Shown piece after piece: positions 8,206 to 16,980 of a stretch of 64,000 nucleotides of DNA. The stretch comes from Tenacibaculum pelagium (lineage in GTDB: Bacteria > Bacteroidota > Bacteroidia > Flavobacteriales > Flavobacteriaceae). Numbering within the stretch: the first letter of the stretch is position 1; every line of letters begins with the position of its first letter. The position numbers and the translations under genes were made by a program. Below the pieces are notes generated by a model, which did no database searches, had not been told where the DNA came from, and was given only the letters and a program-made list of their open reading frames with translations. Location of the stretch: NCBI RefSeq assembly GCF_014062345.1, contig NZ_JACGLS010000001.1, forward strand, positions 620,001-684,000, given 5' to 3'.

Positions 8206-8874
8206 ATGAAGAAAACTACAAGACACTTTTTATTAATTCTTACATGCTTCTTAAGCTCTGTTACTTTTGCTCAGCTAGATGGTTCATTGGGCGGAGACAA
8301 AGAAGGAGCTTCTACTTTAGGTAAAATTTCAGCTCCAGCAACTGAAGTAAAAAAACCTAAAAGTCTTGATTTTAAAAACAATGACGGTTTTAAAAAAGCT
8401 TACGATAAACAACAAAAAGAATACAAAAAGAAGTTAGCTGAAAAAAAACTAGAAAACAAAGGTATTATTACCCCAGCTTTAAGAAGGAAAATGACTTTGC
8501 AAAAGAAAGCAGAACAATACAATATCGGTATACCGATGATTGATAAAGAACTTGGAAGCTTCAAAACAAAATCAAACAATTTAAAAATTAGAGCATTCGA
8601 TTTCGGAACTGTAGATGGTGATGTTATAAGCGTTTATAAAAATGGCACTTTGGTTATAGATGGTTATAAGTTGTCTGGAAACGCAAGAGTATTAACAGTT
8701 CCGCTAGATTTAGGGTTTAACCAAATAGAAATAGTAGCTGTTAACGAAGGATATTACAGACCTAATACAGGTTCTTTTACTTTATTCGACGACAACGATG
8801 ATGTTGTAATTTCTGACATGTGGAACCTTGCCAAGGGAGCCAAAGTTAAAGCCATGGTTATTAAAGAAAAGTAA
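8206..8874 (+). CDS. Secreted protein of unknown function
   Basis: A 222-aa protein starting at MKKTTRHFLL; an open frame extends 54 bases upstream but that part overlaps the promoter. The signal peptide ends near SSVTFAQ. A lysine-rich coiled stretch follows (KKAYDKQQKEYKKKLAEKK, residues ~65-85). The C-terminal ~95 residues look like a beta-sandwich: IRAFDFGTVDGDVISVYKNG, then IEIVAVNEGYYRPNTGSF. I do not recognise a named family. It lies alone upstream of pdhA with a probable terminator between them. A periplasmic or surface location is likely; no function is proposed. Confidence 0.7.
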   Translation: MKKTTRHFLLILTCFLSSVTFAQLDGSLGGDKEGASTLGKISAPATEVKKPKSLDFKNNDGFKKAYDKQQKEYKKKLAEKKLENKGIITPALRRKMTLQKKAEQYNIGIPMIDKELGSFKTKSNNLKIRAFDFGTVDGDVISVYKNGTLVIDGYKLSGNARVLTVPLDLGFNQIEIVAVNEGYYRPNTGSFTLFDDNDDVVISDMWNLAKGAKVKAMVIKEK

Positions 8875-8901
8875 TAACAAAATTCACCTTCTATTCTTTC
8901 A

Positions 8902-8939
8902 AAAAAAGGTTATAGTAACTTTTATCAAGAACCTTTTTT
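8902..8939 (+). terminator. Possible terminator before pdhA
   Basis: Inverted repeat AAAAAAGGTT (8902-8911) and AACCTTTTTT (8930-8939) with an 18-base loop and T-run at the end. The stem is weak in G/C, so confidence is moderate. Confidence 0.45.
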
Positions 8940-8957
8940 AAATTACCAAAAACTACT

Positions 8958-8965
8958 TATTTTTG
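8958..8965 (+). promoter_or_regulatory. pdhA promoter -7 element
   Basis: TATTTTTG fits TAnnTTTG exactly and is followed by GCG; the pdhA ATG is 61 bases downstream, giving a leader of about 55 bases. No clear -33 TTTG is seen at the expected distance. Confidence 0.5.
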
Positions 8966-9026
8966 CGTTTACGTTTATATGTATTTTATAAACCAACAAA
9001 CAATAAAAATAAACAACTAGTATATA

Positions 9027-10022
9027 ATGAATAAAATCACCAAAGAAACCTATATCAACTGGTATAGAGACATGCTATTTTGGAGAAAGTTTGAAGATAA
9101 ATTGGCAGCAGTTTATATTCAACAAAAAGTAAGAGGTTTTTTACACTTATATAACGGTCAAGAGGCTGTTTTAGCGGGTTCATTACACGCAATGGATTTG
9201 ACTAAAGATAAAATGATTACTGCCTACCGTAACCACGTACAACCAATTGGTATGGGTGAAGATCCTAAACGTGTTATGGCTGAATTATATGGTAAAGTAA
9301 CCGGTACTTCTAATGGTATGGGTGGTTCTATGCATATTTTTTCTAAAGAGCACCGTTTTTATGGTGGTCATGGTATCGTTGGTGGTCAAATTCCTTTAGG
9401 TGCTGGATTAGCTTTTGGTGATAAATACAAAGGTAACGATGCAGTTACACTTTGTTATTTTGGTGATGGAGCTGCACGTCAAGGTTCATTACACGAAACT
9501 TTTAACATGGCTATGAACTGGAAGTTACCTGTAATTTTCATCGTTGAAAATAACGGATATGCTATGGGTACTTCTGTTGAAAGAACTGCAAACCATACAG
9601 ATATTTGGAAGCTTGGATTAGGATATGAAATGCCTTGTGGACCAGTTGATGGAATGAACCCTATTAAAGTTGCCGAAGCGGTTGATGAAGCGATTCAAAG
9701 AGCACGTCGTGGTGAAGGACCAACTTTCTTAGAAATGAAAACATATCGTTATAGAGGTCACTCAATGTCTGATGCACAACATTACCGTACGAAAGATGAA
9801 GTTGAAGAGTACAGAAAAATAGACCCTATTACGCAAGTTTTAGATATCATCAAAGAAAACAACTACGCTACTGATGAAGAAATTGAAGCTATTAATAAAG
9901 AAGTAAAAGCTTCTGTAAAAGAATGTGAGCAATTTGCTGAAGATTCTCCATATCCAGAAACGAATCAGTTATTCGATATGGTATACGAACAAGAAGATTA
10001 TCCATTTATAAAATCTAAGTAA
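9027..10022 (+). CDS. pdhA: Pyruvate dehydrogenase E1 component, alpha subunit
   Basis: A 331-aa E1-alpha subunit of the pyruvate dehydrogenase complex, which decarboxylates pyruvate with thiamine diphosphate and passes the acetyl group to E2. The ThDP-binding motif GDGAARQGSLHETFNMA with NN 27 residues on (VENNGYAMGT) is at residues ~146-180. The phosphorylation-loop-like region TYRYRGHSMSDAQHYR is conserved. It is followed after 2 bases by the E2 gene. The E1-beta subunit is not adjacent, and none is in the window; separate pdhB is common in flavobacteria. Confidence 0.97.
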   Translation: MNKITKETYINWYRDMLFWRKFEDKLAAVYIQQKVRGFLHLYNGQEAVLAGSLHAMDLTKDKMITAYRNHVQPIGMGEDPKRVMAELYGKVTGTSNGMGGSMHIFSKEHRFYGGHGIVGGQIPLGAGLAFGDKYKGNDAVTLCYFGDGAARQGSLHETFNMAMNWKLPVIFIVENNGYAMGTSVERTANHTDIWKLGLGYEMPCGPVDGMNPIKVAEAVDEAIQRARRGEGPTFLEMKTYRYRGHSMSDAQHYRTKDEVEEYRKIDPITQVLDIIKENNYATDEEIEAINKEVKASVKECEQFAEDSPYPETNQLFDMVYEQEDYPFIKSK

Positions 10023-10024
10023 CA

Positions 10025-11650
10025 ATGGCTACAATTATAAACATGCCTCGCTTAAGCGATACGATGGAAGAAGGAGTGGTAGCTTCTTGGTTAAAAAATG
10101 TTGGAGACAAAGTTGAAGAAGGAGATATTTTAGCTGAAATTGAAACAGATAAAGCTACTATGGAGTTTGAATCTTTTCATGAAGGTGTTTTATTACACAT
10201 CGGTGTTCAAGAAGGAGAAACTTCTCCTGTTGATACTCTTTTAGCTATTATTGGTGAAGAAGGAGAAGATATTTCTGCTTTATTAAATGGCGACACTTCT
10301 AATGCTAGCACAGAAGTTAAAGAAGAAACTAAAACTGAAGTTATTTCTAACGAACAAGCTTCAGAAGTAGCAATGCCAGAAGGTGCTATTGTAGTTACTA
10401 TGCCTAGACTTAGTGATACAATGGAAGAAGGTACTGTAGCATCTTGGTTAAAAAATGTAGGAGATAAAGTTGAAGAAGGAGATATTTTAGCTGAAATTGA
10501 AACAGATAAAGCTACCATGGAATTTGAATCTTTTAACGAAGGTACTTTATTACATATAGGAGTAGAAGAAGGTAAAACTGCACCAGTAGATAGCTTATTA
10601 GCGATTATTGGTATAGAAGGAACTGATGTAGCTGCTGTACTTGCAGCACAAGCTTCAGGAAATACCAGTTCTTCTCCAAAAACAGAGGAAAAGAAAGAAA
10701 CTTCTAAAGTTGAAGAAAAAACAGTTGAAACAATTTCAACTGCAGAAGCTACAACAAAATCTAACGGAGGAAGAATTTTTGCTTCTCCATTAGCTAAAAA
10801 AATAGCAAAAGACAAAGGTTTTAATCTTGCAGATATTAAAGGGTCTGGAGAAAACGGACGTATTGTTAAAAAAGATGTAGAAAACTATACTCCAGCTGCT
10901 AAGGTTGAAGTAGCTACTTCTACAAGCTCTACTCCAGCTGCAGTAACTAACTTTGCAATTGCAGGAGAAGAAAACACATCAGAAGTTAAGAACTCTCAAA
11001 TGCGTAAAGCAATTGCTAAAGCATTAGGAAACTCTAAATTCTCAGCTCCTCATTTCTACTTAAATATCGAAGTAGATATGGACAATGCAATGGCTTCTCG
11101 TAAAACCATAAACGCAATTCCTGACACTAAAATATCTTTTAACGATATGGTTGTGAAGGCTTGTGCTATGGCTTTAAAAAAGCATCCAAACGTAAATACT
11201 AGCTGGACAGATAATACAACATTATTCCACAGTCATATTCATGTTGGAGTTGCTGTAGCTGTTGATGAAGGTTTAGTTGTACCAGTTGTAAAACATACCG
11301 ATGCCTTAAGCTTAACACAAATCGGAGCTTCTGTTCGCGATTTAGCAGGTAAAGCTAGAAATAAGAAAATTACTCCTGCGGAAATGCAAGGAAGTACATT
11401 TACGGTTTCTAACTTAGGGATGTTTGGTATTGAAAGTTTTACCTCAATTATCAACCAACCAAATTCAGCAATTTTATCTGTTGGAGCAATTGTACAAAAA
11501 CCAGTTGTTAAAAACGGAGAGATCGTAGTTGGCAACACAATGAAGTTAACTTTAGCGTGTGACCACAGAACTGTTGATGGTGCTGTAGGAGCTCAGTTTT
11601 TACAAACTCTAAAAACTTATATTGAAAACCCTGTTACTATGTTAGCATAA
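10025..11650 (+). CDS. pdhC: Pyruvate dehydrogenase E2, dihydrolipoyl acetyltransferase
   Basis: A 541-aa acetyltransferase core of the pyruvate dehydrogenase complex. There are two lipoyl domains (residues ~1-80 and ~120-200) with lipoyl-lysines at about K43 and K162 in ETDKATMEFES. Then come an Ala/Thr/Glu-rich linker, a peripheral-subunit-binding domain (residues ~250-288, SPLAKKIAKDKGFNLADIKG) and the catalytic domain ending with DHRTVDGAVGAQFL, which holds the active His. The two lipoyl domains are nearly identical over ~45 residues, pointing to a recent internal duplication or ongoing gene conversion. Co-transcribed with pdhA. Confidence 0.96.
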   Translation: MATIINMPRLSDTMEEGVVASWLKNVGDKVEEGDILAEIETDKATMEFESFHEGVLLHIGVQEGETSPVDTLLAIIGEEGEDISALLNGDTSNASTEVKEETKTEVISNEQASEVAMPEGAIVVTMPRLSDTMEEGTVASWLKNVGDKVEEGDILAEIETDKATMEFESFNEGTLLHIGVEEGKTAPVDSLLAIIGIEGTDVAAVLAAQASGNTSSSPKTEEKKETSKVEEKTVETISTAEATTKSNGGRIFASPLAKKIAKDKGFNLADIKGSGENGRIVKKDVENYTPAAKVEVATSTSSTPAAVTNFAIAGEENTSEVKNSQMRKAIAKALGNSKFSAPHFYLNIEVDMDNAMASRKTINAIPDTKISFNDMVVKACAMALKKHPNVNTSWTDNTTLFHSHIHVGVAVAVDEGLVVPVVKHTDALSLTQIGASVRDLAGKARNKKITPAEMQGSTFTVSNLGMFGIESFTSIINQPNSAILSVGAIVQKPVVKNGEIVVGNTMKLTLACDHRTVDGAVGAQFLQTLKTYIENPVTMLA

Positions 11651-11677
11651 GGTTTTAATATAAAATCATAAAATAAG

Positions 11678-11705
11678 AAACTCACCGTTGGTGAGTTTTT
11701 TTTTG
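11678..11705 (+). terminator. Terminator after pdhA-E2 operon
   Basis: AAACTCACC / GGTGAGTTT stem with 3-base loop followed by nine or so T residues, 27 bases after the E2 stop. Confidence 0.92.
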
Positions 11706-11760
11706 TTTTAAACAGTAATGTTTTATTTTCTTTTCGACCAACAAACAATAAATTAAAAAT

Positions 11761-12456
11761 ATGAAACAAATTACTACTTTCTTTAAACTACTACTCTTTG
11801 TTTGTGTTTTACAAAGCTGTGTTGAAAATGACATTATTAATGATACTGTAGATGAATCATTGTCGATTAATAATCCTATCGAAAAACTAACCATAAATGA
11901 AACTTATCAATACACAACAAAATACACTGACAATGTAGGCACAACACAAACACCTACTATTATCTGGTCAAGTTCAAATCAAAATATTATTTCAGTAACC
12001 AATACTGGTTTAATAGAAGCAATCGCTACTGGAGAAGCAATTATTACTGCTAAAACAACATCTGCTACAGGTAAAGAAATAAAAGTTGAAAATAAAGTAA
12101 TTACAACCACAGAAATTGTTGACAACAATGGTCCTTTAGAAAAATCTGGTACAATAAGAACAACAAGTAGTTACGCTTTAAACGGTACTTTTACTTTAAA
12201 AGAGATTCCAAACACTAACGATCTGGAACTAAGCATTAATGCCGACTACAATGCTTCAACAGCTTTACCTGGTTTATACTTATACTTAACCAACAACCCA
12301 AGTACAAATGGCGGAGCCAAAGAAATACAAAAAGTAGCTGTTTTTAACGGAGCTCATAAATACATTATTACAGACACTGGTATAAATGAATTCAAATACC
12401 TTTTGTACTGGTGTAAACCATTTAGTGTTAAAGTAGGTGAAGGAGAAATTAAATAA
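11761..12456 (+). CDS. Lipoprotein with Ig-like and DM13 domains
   Basis: A 231-aa lipoprotein (signal ending LLFVCVLQSC). Residues ~40-110 look like a bacterial Ig-like BIG2 domain (PTIIWSSSNQNIISVTNTGLIEAIATGEAIITA). Residues ~135-231 match a DM13 domain: LNGTFTLKEIPNTNDLELSI and near the end FKYLLYWCKPFSVKVGEGEI with its conserved single Cys. DM13 domains are proposed to take part in redox or electron-transfer reactions. It is followed after 15 bases by an outer-membrane barrel gene, so the two probably form a surface pair; the function is unknown. Confidence 0.8.
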   Translation: MKQITTFFKLLLFVCVLQSCVENDIINDTVDESLSINNPIEKLTINETYQYTTKYTDNVGTTQTPTIIWSSSNQNIISVTNTGLIEAIATGEAIITAKTTSATGKEIKVENKVITTTEIVDNNGPLEKSGTIRTTSSYALNGTFTLKEIPNTNDLELSINADYNASTALPGLYLYLTNNPSTNGGAKEIQKVAVFNGAHKYIITDTGINEFKYLLYWCKPFSVKVGEGEIK

Positions 12457-12471
12457 ATACTTAAAATAGAA

Positions 12472-13332
12472 ATGAAAAAATATATAATAATATTAATTAT
12501 TGGTTTAACTTGTTCTAATAGTTTATTTGCTCAATGGTCTAAAGGAAAAGGAAAAGGATACTATAAATTATCTGCTTGGTATTTAAAGTCTGACCAACAT
12601 TATACAAATACAGGAGCTACAGATCCAAATGTAACAAGAACTCAATTCAACACTAACATATATGCTGAATATGGAATTTCTAATAAGTTCGATATAATAG
12701 CTTATACTCCATTCTTCGCTAGAACAGCTCAAAACAACCAAATATCTGGCACTAATAATAGTACTATACAAGAAGGAGAATCTTTTAATTCATTTGGAGA
12801 CATTGATCTAGGAGCTCGTTACGCTTTTTACAAAAAAGGAAAATGGGCAGCAGACGTAAAACTTTTATTAGGATTACCAACTGGAGATGCTAATGGAGGA
12901 GGTGATGGAAGTTTTCAAACTGGAGATGGTGAATTCAACCAATATTTATCTACTTCTTTGGGCTATTCAACTTCTATTAATGACCTACCTTTTTATACTA
13001 AATCTCATATTGGGTATAACAATAGATCTAAAGGTTTTTCTGATGAATTTAGAGGAGGTTTAGAAGCTGGAATAAATTTATTTAATAATAAGTTTTGGTT
13101 AATAAGTAGATTAAATCTTGTAAAATCATTTAAAAACGGATCATTATCAGCTACAAACAATAATGGAAGTATTTTTGCAAACAATGTAGAATACACCAGC
13201 TTTGGATTTGAAGGAGCGTATTATATAACAAAAAAACTAGGAGTCTCTGCTAGTTTTGATTCTGCCTTTTCTGGAAAAGTAATAGCTGCCAACCCTTCTT
13301 TTTCTGGAGGAATATTTTTAGATATAAAATAA
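12472..13332 (+). CDS. Outer-membrane beta-barrel protein
   Basis: A 286-aa protein with signal peptide ending CSNSLFAQ, then alternating hydrophobic and polar strands rich in Tyr, Gly and Asn (YKLSAWYLKSDQHY, DIDLGARYAFYKKGKW, YISSFGFEG-type strands) typical of a transmembrane barrel of about 10-12 strands. It resembles the phenol-degradation MetA/transporter-like barrel group that is widespread in Bacteroidota. Probably co-transcribed with the DM13 lipoprotein and ended by a strong bidirectional terminator. Substrate unknown. Confidence 0.75.
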   Translation: MKKYIIILIIGLTCSNSLFAQWSKGKGKGYYKLSAWYLKSDQHYTNTGATDPNVTRTQFNTNIYAEYGISNKFDIIAYTPFFARTAQNNQISGTNNSTIQEGESFNSFGDIDLGARYAFYKKGKWAADVKLLLGLPTGDANGGGDGSFQTGDGEFNQYLSTSLGYSTSINDLPFYTKSHIGYNNRSKGFSDEFRGGLEAGINLFNNKFWLISRLNLVKSFKNGSLSATNNNGSIFANNVEYTSFGFEGAYYITKKLGVSASFDSAFSGKVIAANPSFSGGIFLDIK

Positions 13333-13348
13333 ATAACACTCAAGAAAA

Positions 13349-13387
13349 AGATTAGCCTGAAAATATTTTCAGGCTGATCTTTTTTTA
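13349..13387. terminator. Bidirectional terminator
   Basis: Near-perfect palindrome centred on AGCCTGAAAATATTTTCAGG with flanking AGAT/ATCT and T-run, between the plus-strand barrel gene and the minus-strand NTF2/DJ-1 gene; it overlaps the latter's stop codon. Confidence 0.88.
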
Positions 13388-14629
13388 TTTCTTCTCTAAA
13401 ATTTCAATAATTTTTAATGACACTGGTTTTGATGATTGATAATTTTGCCCCGTAACTAAACGACCATCAGTTTCTACAATAAACTTTCCTCGCTCCGTGA
13501 AATTAAAATCCCCTCCACGCTCTTCAATTGTTTTTTTAATTAAGAATGGAAATGTTTTAAAATATGGCTTGTTTGGATTTTCATAATCATCAGGATAACC
13601 ACTTACTCTTTTTCCATCGACTAAATACTTCCCTTTACTAATTTTTAAATTCACAATTCCAGCAGTACCATGACAAACTGAAGAGATTACTCCATTCTGT
13701 TTTTCATAAATACTCATCGCTATATTTTGAATTTCTTTGTTTTCAGGAACGCCAAACATAGCAGCTCCTCCTCCAATAAACTGAATAGCTCCATAATTAG
13801 ATGTAACCACCTCGGATGGTTTTAGCGTATTTTTAAGCTTGTTCATAAAACTAACATCATATAAATAACCTTTAATTTCTTTATCTGATGTATTAATATA
13901 CGCTAATGAAATAGCTCCTCCTTTAGGACTTACAAAATCTACAGTATATCCTGCTTTCTTAAAAACATCGTACGCATTAACAATTTCTGAAAAACTGTTT
14001 CCTGTAGGTAACTTTGTCTTTCCATAAAAATGAGCATTCGATACGACAAACAGTATATCTTTCTTTTTAGGATTATCTACTCGTGTCGCTGTCTTACTAA
14101 TTATCTTCCAATCATTATTTGTTTTCTTTAATAAAAACAGATCAATATATACCCATTTTCTATTAGGTCCAGCAATTTCAACTTTTGCAGTTGCTATATC
14201 TTTAACTATCTCAATAGATAATATTTTTGCTAAACGTCCATTAAACTGCCCTTTTTTTCCATTTTTAAAGAAACCCGCGTACTCTTCCGGCGTATAAACT
14301 TTAAAACCATTTTTCCCAGTAAGATAAAGAGTTGCATTGTTTGTAAATGCACTTTTAATTAATTCTTGTTTATTATACGAACTTCCGTTCATATACTTCT
14401 GAAGTGTTTTTTTAATAATAAGCTCATTAGAAATATCTTCATTTAAAGCTTTATGTCCTCCTAAACTTTCGTAATATAATTTATCATCAGACACAAAACT
14501 TTTGTCATAATTAATAACTTTTTTATTTTTTCCATAAATACTTGCGAGTAATTCTTGCCTCTCTTTTTTATTTTGAGAAAAACCAGAAACAAAAATTAAT
14601 GATGCTACAATTAGATATAAAGATTTCAT
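13385..14629 (-). CDS. Exported NTF2-like and DJ-1/PfpI fusion protein
   Basis: A 414-aa protein with signal peptide (residues ~1-18, ending VSGFSQ). Residues ~60-185 form an NTF2/lumazine-binding-like domain (LIIKKTLQKYMNG...TNNDWKIISKTATRV). Residues ~190-414 form a DJ-1/PfpI class domain of the Hsp31 type with nucleophile elbow SVCHGTAG (Cys ~319) and C-terminal VTGQNYQSS. DJ-1 relatives act as glyoxalases, deglycases or chaperones. The fusion and export make a periplasmic stress role possible, but the substrate is not shown. Standing alone, with an AraC-type regulator upstream on the same strand. Confidence 0.85.
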   Translation of the reverse strand: MKSLYLIVASLIFVSGFSQNKKERQELLASIYGKNKKVINYDKSFVSDDKLYYESLGGHKALNEDISNELIIKKTLQKYMNGSSYNKQELIKSAFTNNATLYLTGKNGFKVYTPEEYAGFFKNGKKGQFNGRLAKILSIEIVKDIATAKVEIAGPNRKWVYIDLFLLKKTNNDWKIISKTATRVDNPKKKDILFVVSNAHFYGKTKLPTGNSFSEIVNAYDVFKKAGYTVDFVSPKGGAISLAYINTSDKEIKGYLYDVSFMNKLKNTLKPSEVVTSNYGAIQFIGGGAAMFGVPENKEIQNIAMSIYEKQNGVISSVCHGTAGIVNLKISKGKYLVDGKRVSGYPDDYENPNKPYFKTFPFLIKKTIEERGGDFNFTERGKFIVETDGRLVTGQNYQSSKPVSLKIIEILEKK

Positions 14630-14733
14630 TTTTAAATATTTTTTATTTAAAACAAACCTCTTAAAAAAGCATTCTAATTAAGTGAAAAGCTATAATTCAG
14701 GTGTCCAGAATTATAATATTGGATAAATATGGT

Positions 14734-15780
14734 TTACAATAAATCCTTTTGATATTGAGCTGGTGTTTTACCAACTACTTTTTTAAACGTAGCATAAAAA
14801 CTTGATTTAGAAGAAAAACCTGCTTCAAATCCTATACTCTCTAATGTGAATTTACTCTTTTCTTTTAATAACCTTTTAGATTCTTCTACTCTGTAATCAT
14901 TTAAAAAAGATGAAAAGCTTTTACCAATATTATCATTTAATAATTGTGATAATTTATGTTGTGTTATATTAAGTTCTTTTGCAACACTTAACAATTTTAC
15001 ATTAGTATTTTTATACAACTCTTTTTCCTTCATTAATATATCCAACTTTTCAACTAATAAATCTACCTCTGGTTTATCAATTTTTTTAGCATTGTATTTT
15101 TGAGGAACAGCTTGAAAAATAGAATCTCTATTCTTTTTTGAAACAAAGAAAATGAGTAACACATAAAATACTATAGAAAACGTAACCGTACCTATTAAAT
15201 ACAAATAATAATATCCTACTAAATAAGCTATATAAATTAAAACATTTCCTAGAGTAACGATTAGCAACCAGATTTCAGAAGTAGTACACTTTTTTGTCTT
15301 AGATAAGAATTTCGCTAAAATATCTTTTAAAAGATATATTGAAGCTAAAAGATATATAGCCCAAACCGAGTAAATTACCTTAAAAAAAACACCCCAAAAT
15401 TCTAGATTAGTTTCATAAGGTTTTAATAAGCCTACAGATGAAATAATAAGAAACAGAGCTGTAAAATGAATTTTTGAAGATTTTGACACAGTCTGACTAT
15501 CTTCAATAGAAGTTTTTATATAAAAAAACAATGAAACCCCAATTAAAAAACAAGCAGATAAACCTATCTGCATTACCAATAAGTTAAGTTCTTCTTTCGG
15601 AACAAAAATTCGGTAAACAGATTTACCAATTCTTAAACTTAAAAACAAGACTAACAAACCAAACCATAAGTTTTGTACTCTTTTCTGCTTACTAAAAAAC
15701 AAAAAATAAGTACTTACTAAGAAACCATTAAAAACTCCTAAAGAGCAAATAAAAAATACTAATGGGTTATCTAGATTCAT
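14734..15780 (-). CDS. Membrane-anchored AraC family regulator
   Basis: A 348-aa protein with seven or so membrane helices in residues 1-210 (LVFFICSLGVFNGFLVSTYF onward) and a C-terminal AraC/XylS DNA-binding domain at ~240-348. Two helix-turn-helix units are visible: VAKELNITQHKLSQLLND and IGFEAGFSSKSSFYATFKKV, the latter with the classic AraC signature. This type is common in Bacteroidota and probably senses a signal in or across the inner membrane. The neighbouring NTF2/DJ-1 gene, 104 bases downstream on the same strand, is a candidate target. Confidence 0.9.
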   Translation of the reverse strand: MNLDNPLVFFICSLGVFNGFLVSTYFLFFSKQKRVQNLWFGLLVLFLSLRIGKSVYRIFVPKEELNLLVMQIGLSACFLIGVSLFFYIKTSIEDSQTVSKSSKIHFTALFLIISSVGLLKPYETNLEFWGVFFKVIYSVWAIYLLASIYLLKDILAKFLSKTKKCTTSEIWLLIVTLGNVLIYIAYLVGYYYLYLIGTVTFSIVFYVLLIFFVSKKNRDSIFQAVPQKYNAKKIDKPEVDLLVEKLDILMKEKELYKNTNVKLLSVAKELNITQHKLSQLLNDNIGKSFSSFLNDYRVEESKRLLKEKSKFTLESIGFEAGFSSKSSFYATFKKVVGKTPAQYQKDLL

Positions 15781-15844
15781 TATATCTAATCAAAAATTTT
15801 GACTAAAATATAAAATGATATAATTATAATAAGTTATAAATTCT

Positions 15845-16390
15845 TTAAATTTCTAAAACTCGTTTAGATTGTACTATGTGTCGCTCATTATGATGAATAA
15901 CAAAACGAAAAGTGTCACCTAGCTTAAACTTTATAATAGGTAATGTTGTTTTCGTTTTTATCTTATCTAAATTCTTTGACTTAGCTATTTCTAAATGATT
16001 TAAAAGCTCTTCTTGCAACTGTATAAACGAAAGCAATACTGATTCTTTATTTAATTTACTTGCATTAGGATTTTTACTTTTAAATGTATTCATGGTTTTC
16101 ATCCCCTCTTTTGGCAACATATCGTTTGCAAACTTATTACCTAAAAAAGTACTTTTAAAAGTTTCTGAGAATGGTAGTACCGAAGATATCATTCTTTTAT
16201 GAATCTCTTTATTGTAAAACAATGCATACCTATTTAAATGCTCTAAACACTCTAAAACACTCCACGATTTTAGGGTTTCTTTATATTGTAGTTTATCTTC
16301 AGAAACTTTTAACAAGCTATTTGCGTAACTAATATGAGAACCAGTCATTTTAATTAAACTCTCTATTACTTCTTTACTATTGTAAACCAT
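15845..16390 (-). CDS. DinB family protein
   Basis: A 181-aa protein of the DinB/YfiT four-helix-bundle superfamily. The metal-ligand pattern is visible as WSVLECLEHLNRY (first His) and near the C terminus RFVIHHNERHIVQ, the usual HxxxH pair. Members include bacillithiol or mycothiol S-transferases and uncharacterised metal-binding proteins. It lies between a Crp/Fnr gene and an AraC gene on the same strand, 48 and 64 bases apart. Confidence 0.88.
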   Translation of the reverse strand: MVYNSKEVIESLIKMTGSHISYANSLLKVSEDKLQYKETLKSWSVLECLEHLNRYALFYNKEIHKRMISSVLPFSETFKSTFLGNKFANDMLPKEGMKTMNTFKSKNPNASKLNKESVLLSFIQLQEELLNHLEIAKSKNLDKIKTKTTLPIIKFKLGDTFRFVIHHNERHIVQSKRVLEI

Positions 16391-16438
16391 TTTGTTTTTT
16401 CACAAAGTTATCGAGTTCTTATTTTCTAAAAATTGATT

Positions 16439-16975
16439 CTAATCAAGAGTTTTCAATATTCTAGATAAAGTTTCTGGAGTCATTCGTAAATATGAAGCAA
16501 TATATTTTTGAGGTATCTCTTGAAATACTTGCGGGCTTCTTTTAAAAACACGCTCAAATCTTTTTTGTGGAGAATAGGTAATTAAATCAACCTCTCGTTC
16601 TATTTGTTGACATACAAAACTTTGTAATAATTTATCCCAAACCTCTTTATACTCTAATTTAGAATTCATCAAACTAAAATACTTCTCCTTTGATATTACT
16701 TTAAGTTTACTCTTCTTTAGGGCTTGAATATAAAATGATGTTGGTTTATCTGTTAAAAAAGTATCTAAAGCAGTAATTAACGAATCTTTATAGCCAAAAC
16801 GAATGGTGTGCTCTTCTATTTCATCTTCTATAAAAACCCGTAAACTCCCTTCTTTAACAAAGTATAAGTTAGTATTTGATTGTCCTGGAGAAACAAGAAA
16901 ATCATTTCTCTTAATTTCAATTTCATCTTCCCAATGATCAGATAAAATTAAAAAAAGTTTCTCTAGAACATTCAT
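16439..16975 (-). CDS. Crp/Fnr family transcriptional regulator
   Basis: A 178-aa regulator with an N-terminal cyclic-nucleotide-binding-like beta-barrel (residues ~15-115: RNDFLVSPGQSNTNLYFVKE, GSLRVFIEDEIEEHTIRFGY) and a C-terminal helix-turn-helix (QKYIASYLRMTPETLSRILK). Flavobacterial members often lack cAMP ligands and their effectors are unknown. It starts 5 bases after the end of aroC, so it is probably read from the same transcript, which seems an accident of gene order and not a functional link. Confidence 0.92.
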   Translation of the reverse strand: MNVLEKLFLILSDHWEDEIEIKRNDFLVSPGQSNTNLYFVKEGSLRVFIEDEIEEHTIRFGYKDSLITALDTFLTDKPTSFYIQALKKSKLKVISKEKYFSLMNSKLEYKEVWDKLLQSFVCQQIEREVDLITYSPQKRFERVFKRSPQVFQEIPQKYIASYLRMTPETLSRILKTLD

Positions 16976-16980
16976 CTACA

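Noticed and set aside
10207..10815. 202-codon open frame antisense to the E2 gene
   Set aside because: It mirrors the Glu/Ala/Thr-rich linker and lipoyl codons of a certain gene, has low-complexity Ser/Ala/Val composition and no family features.
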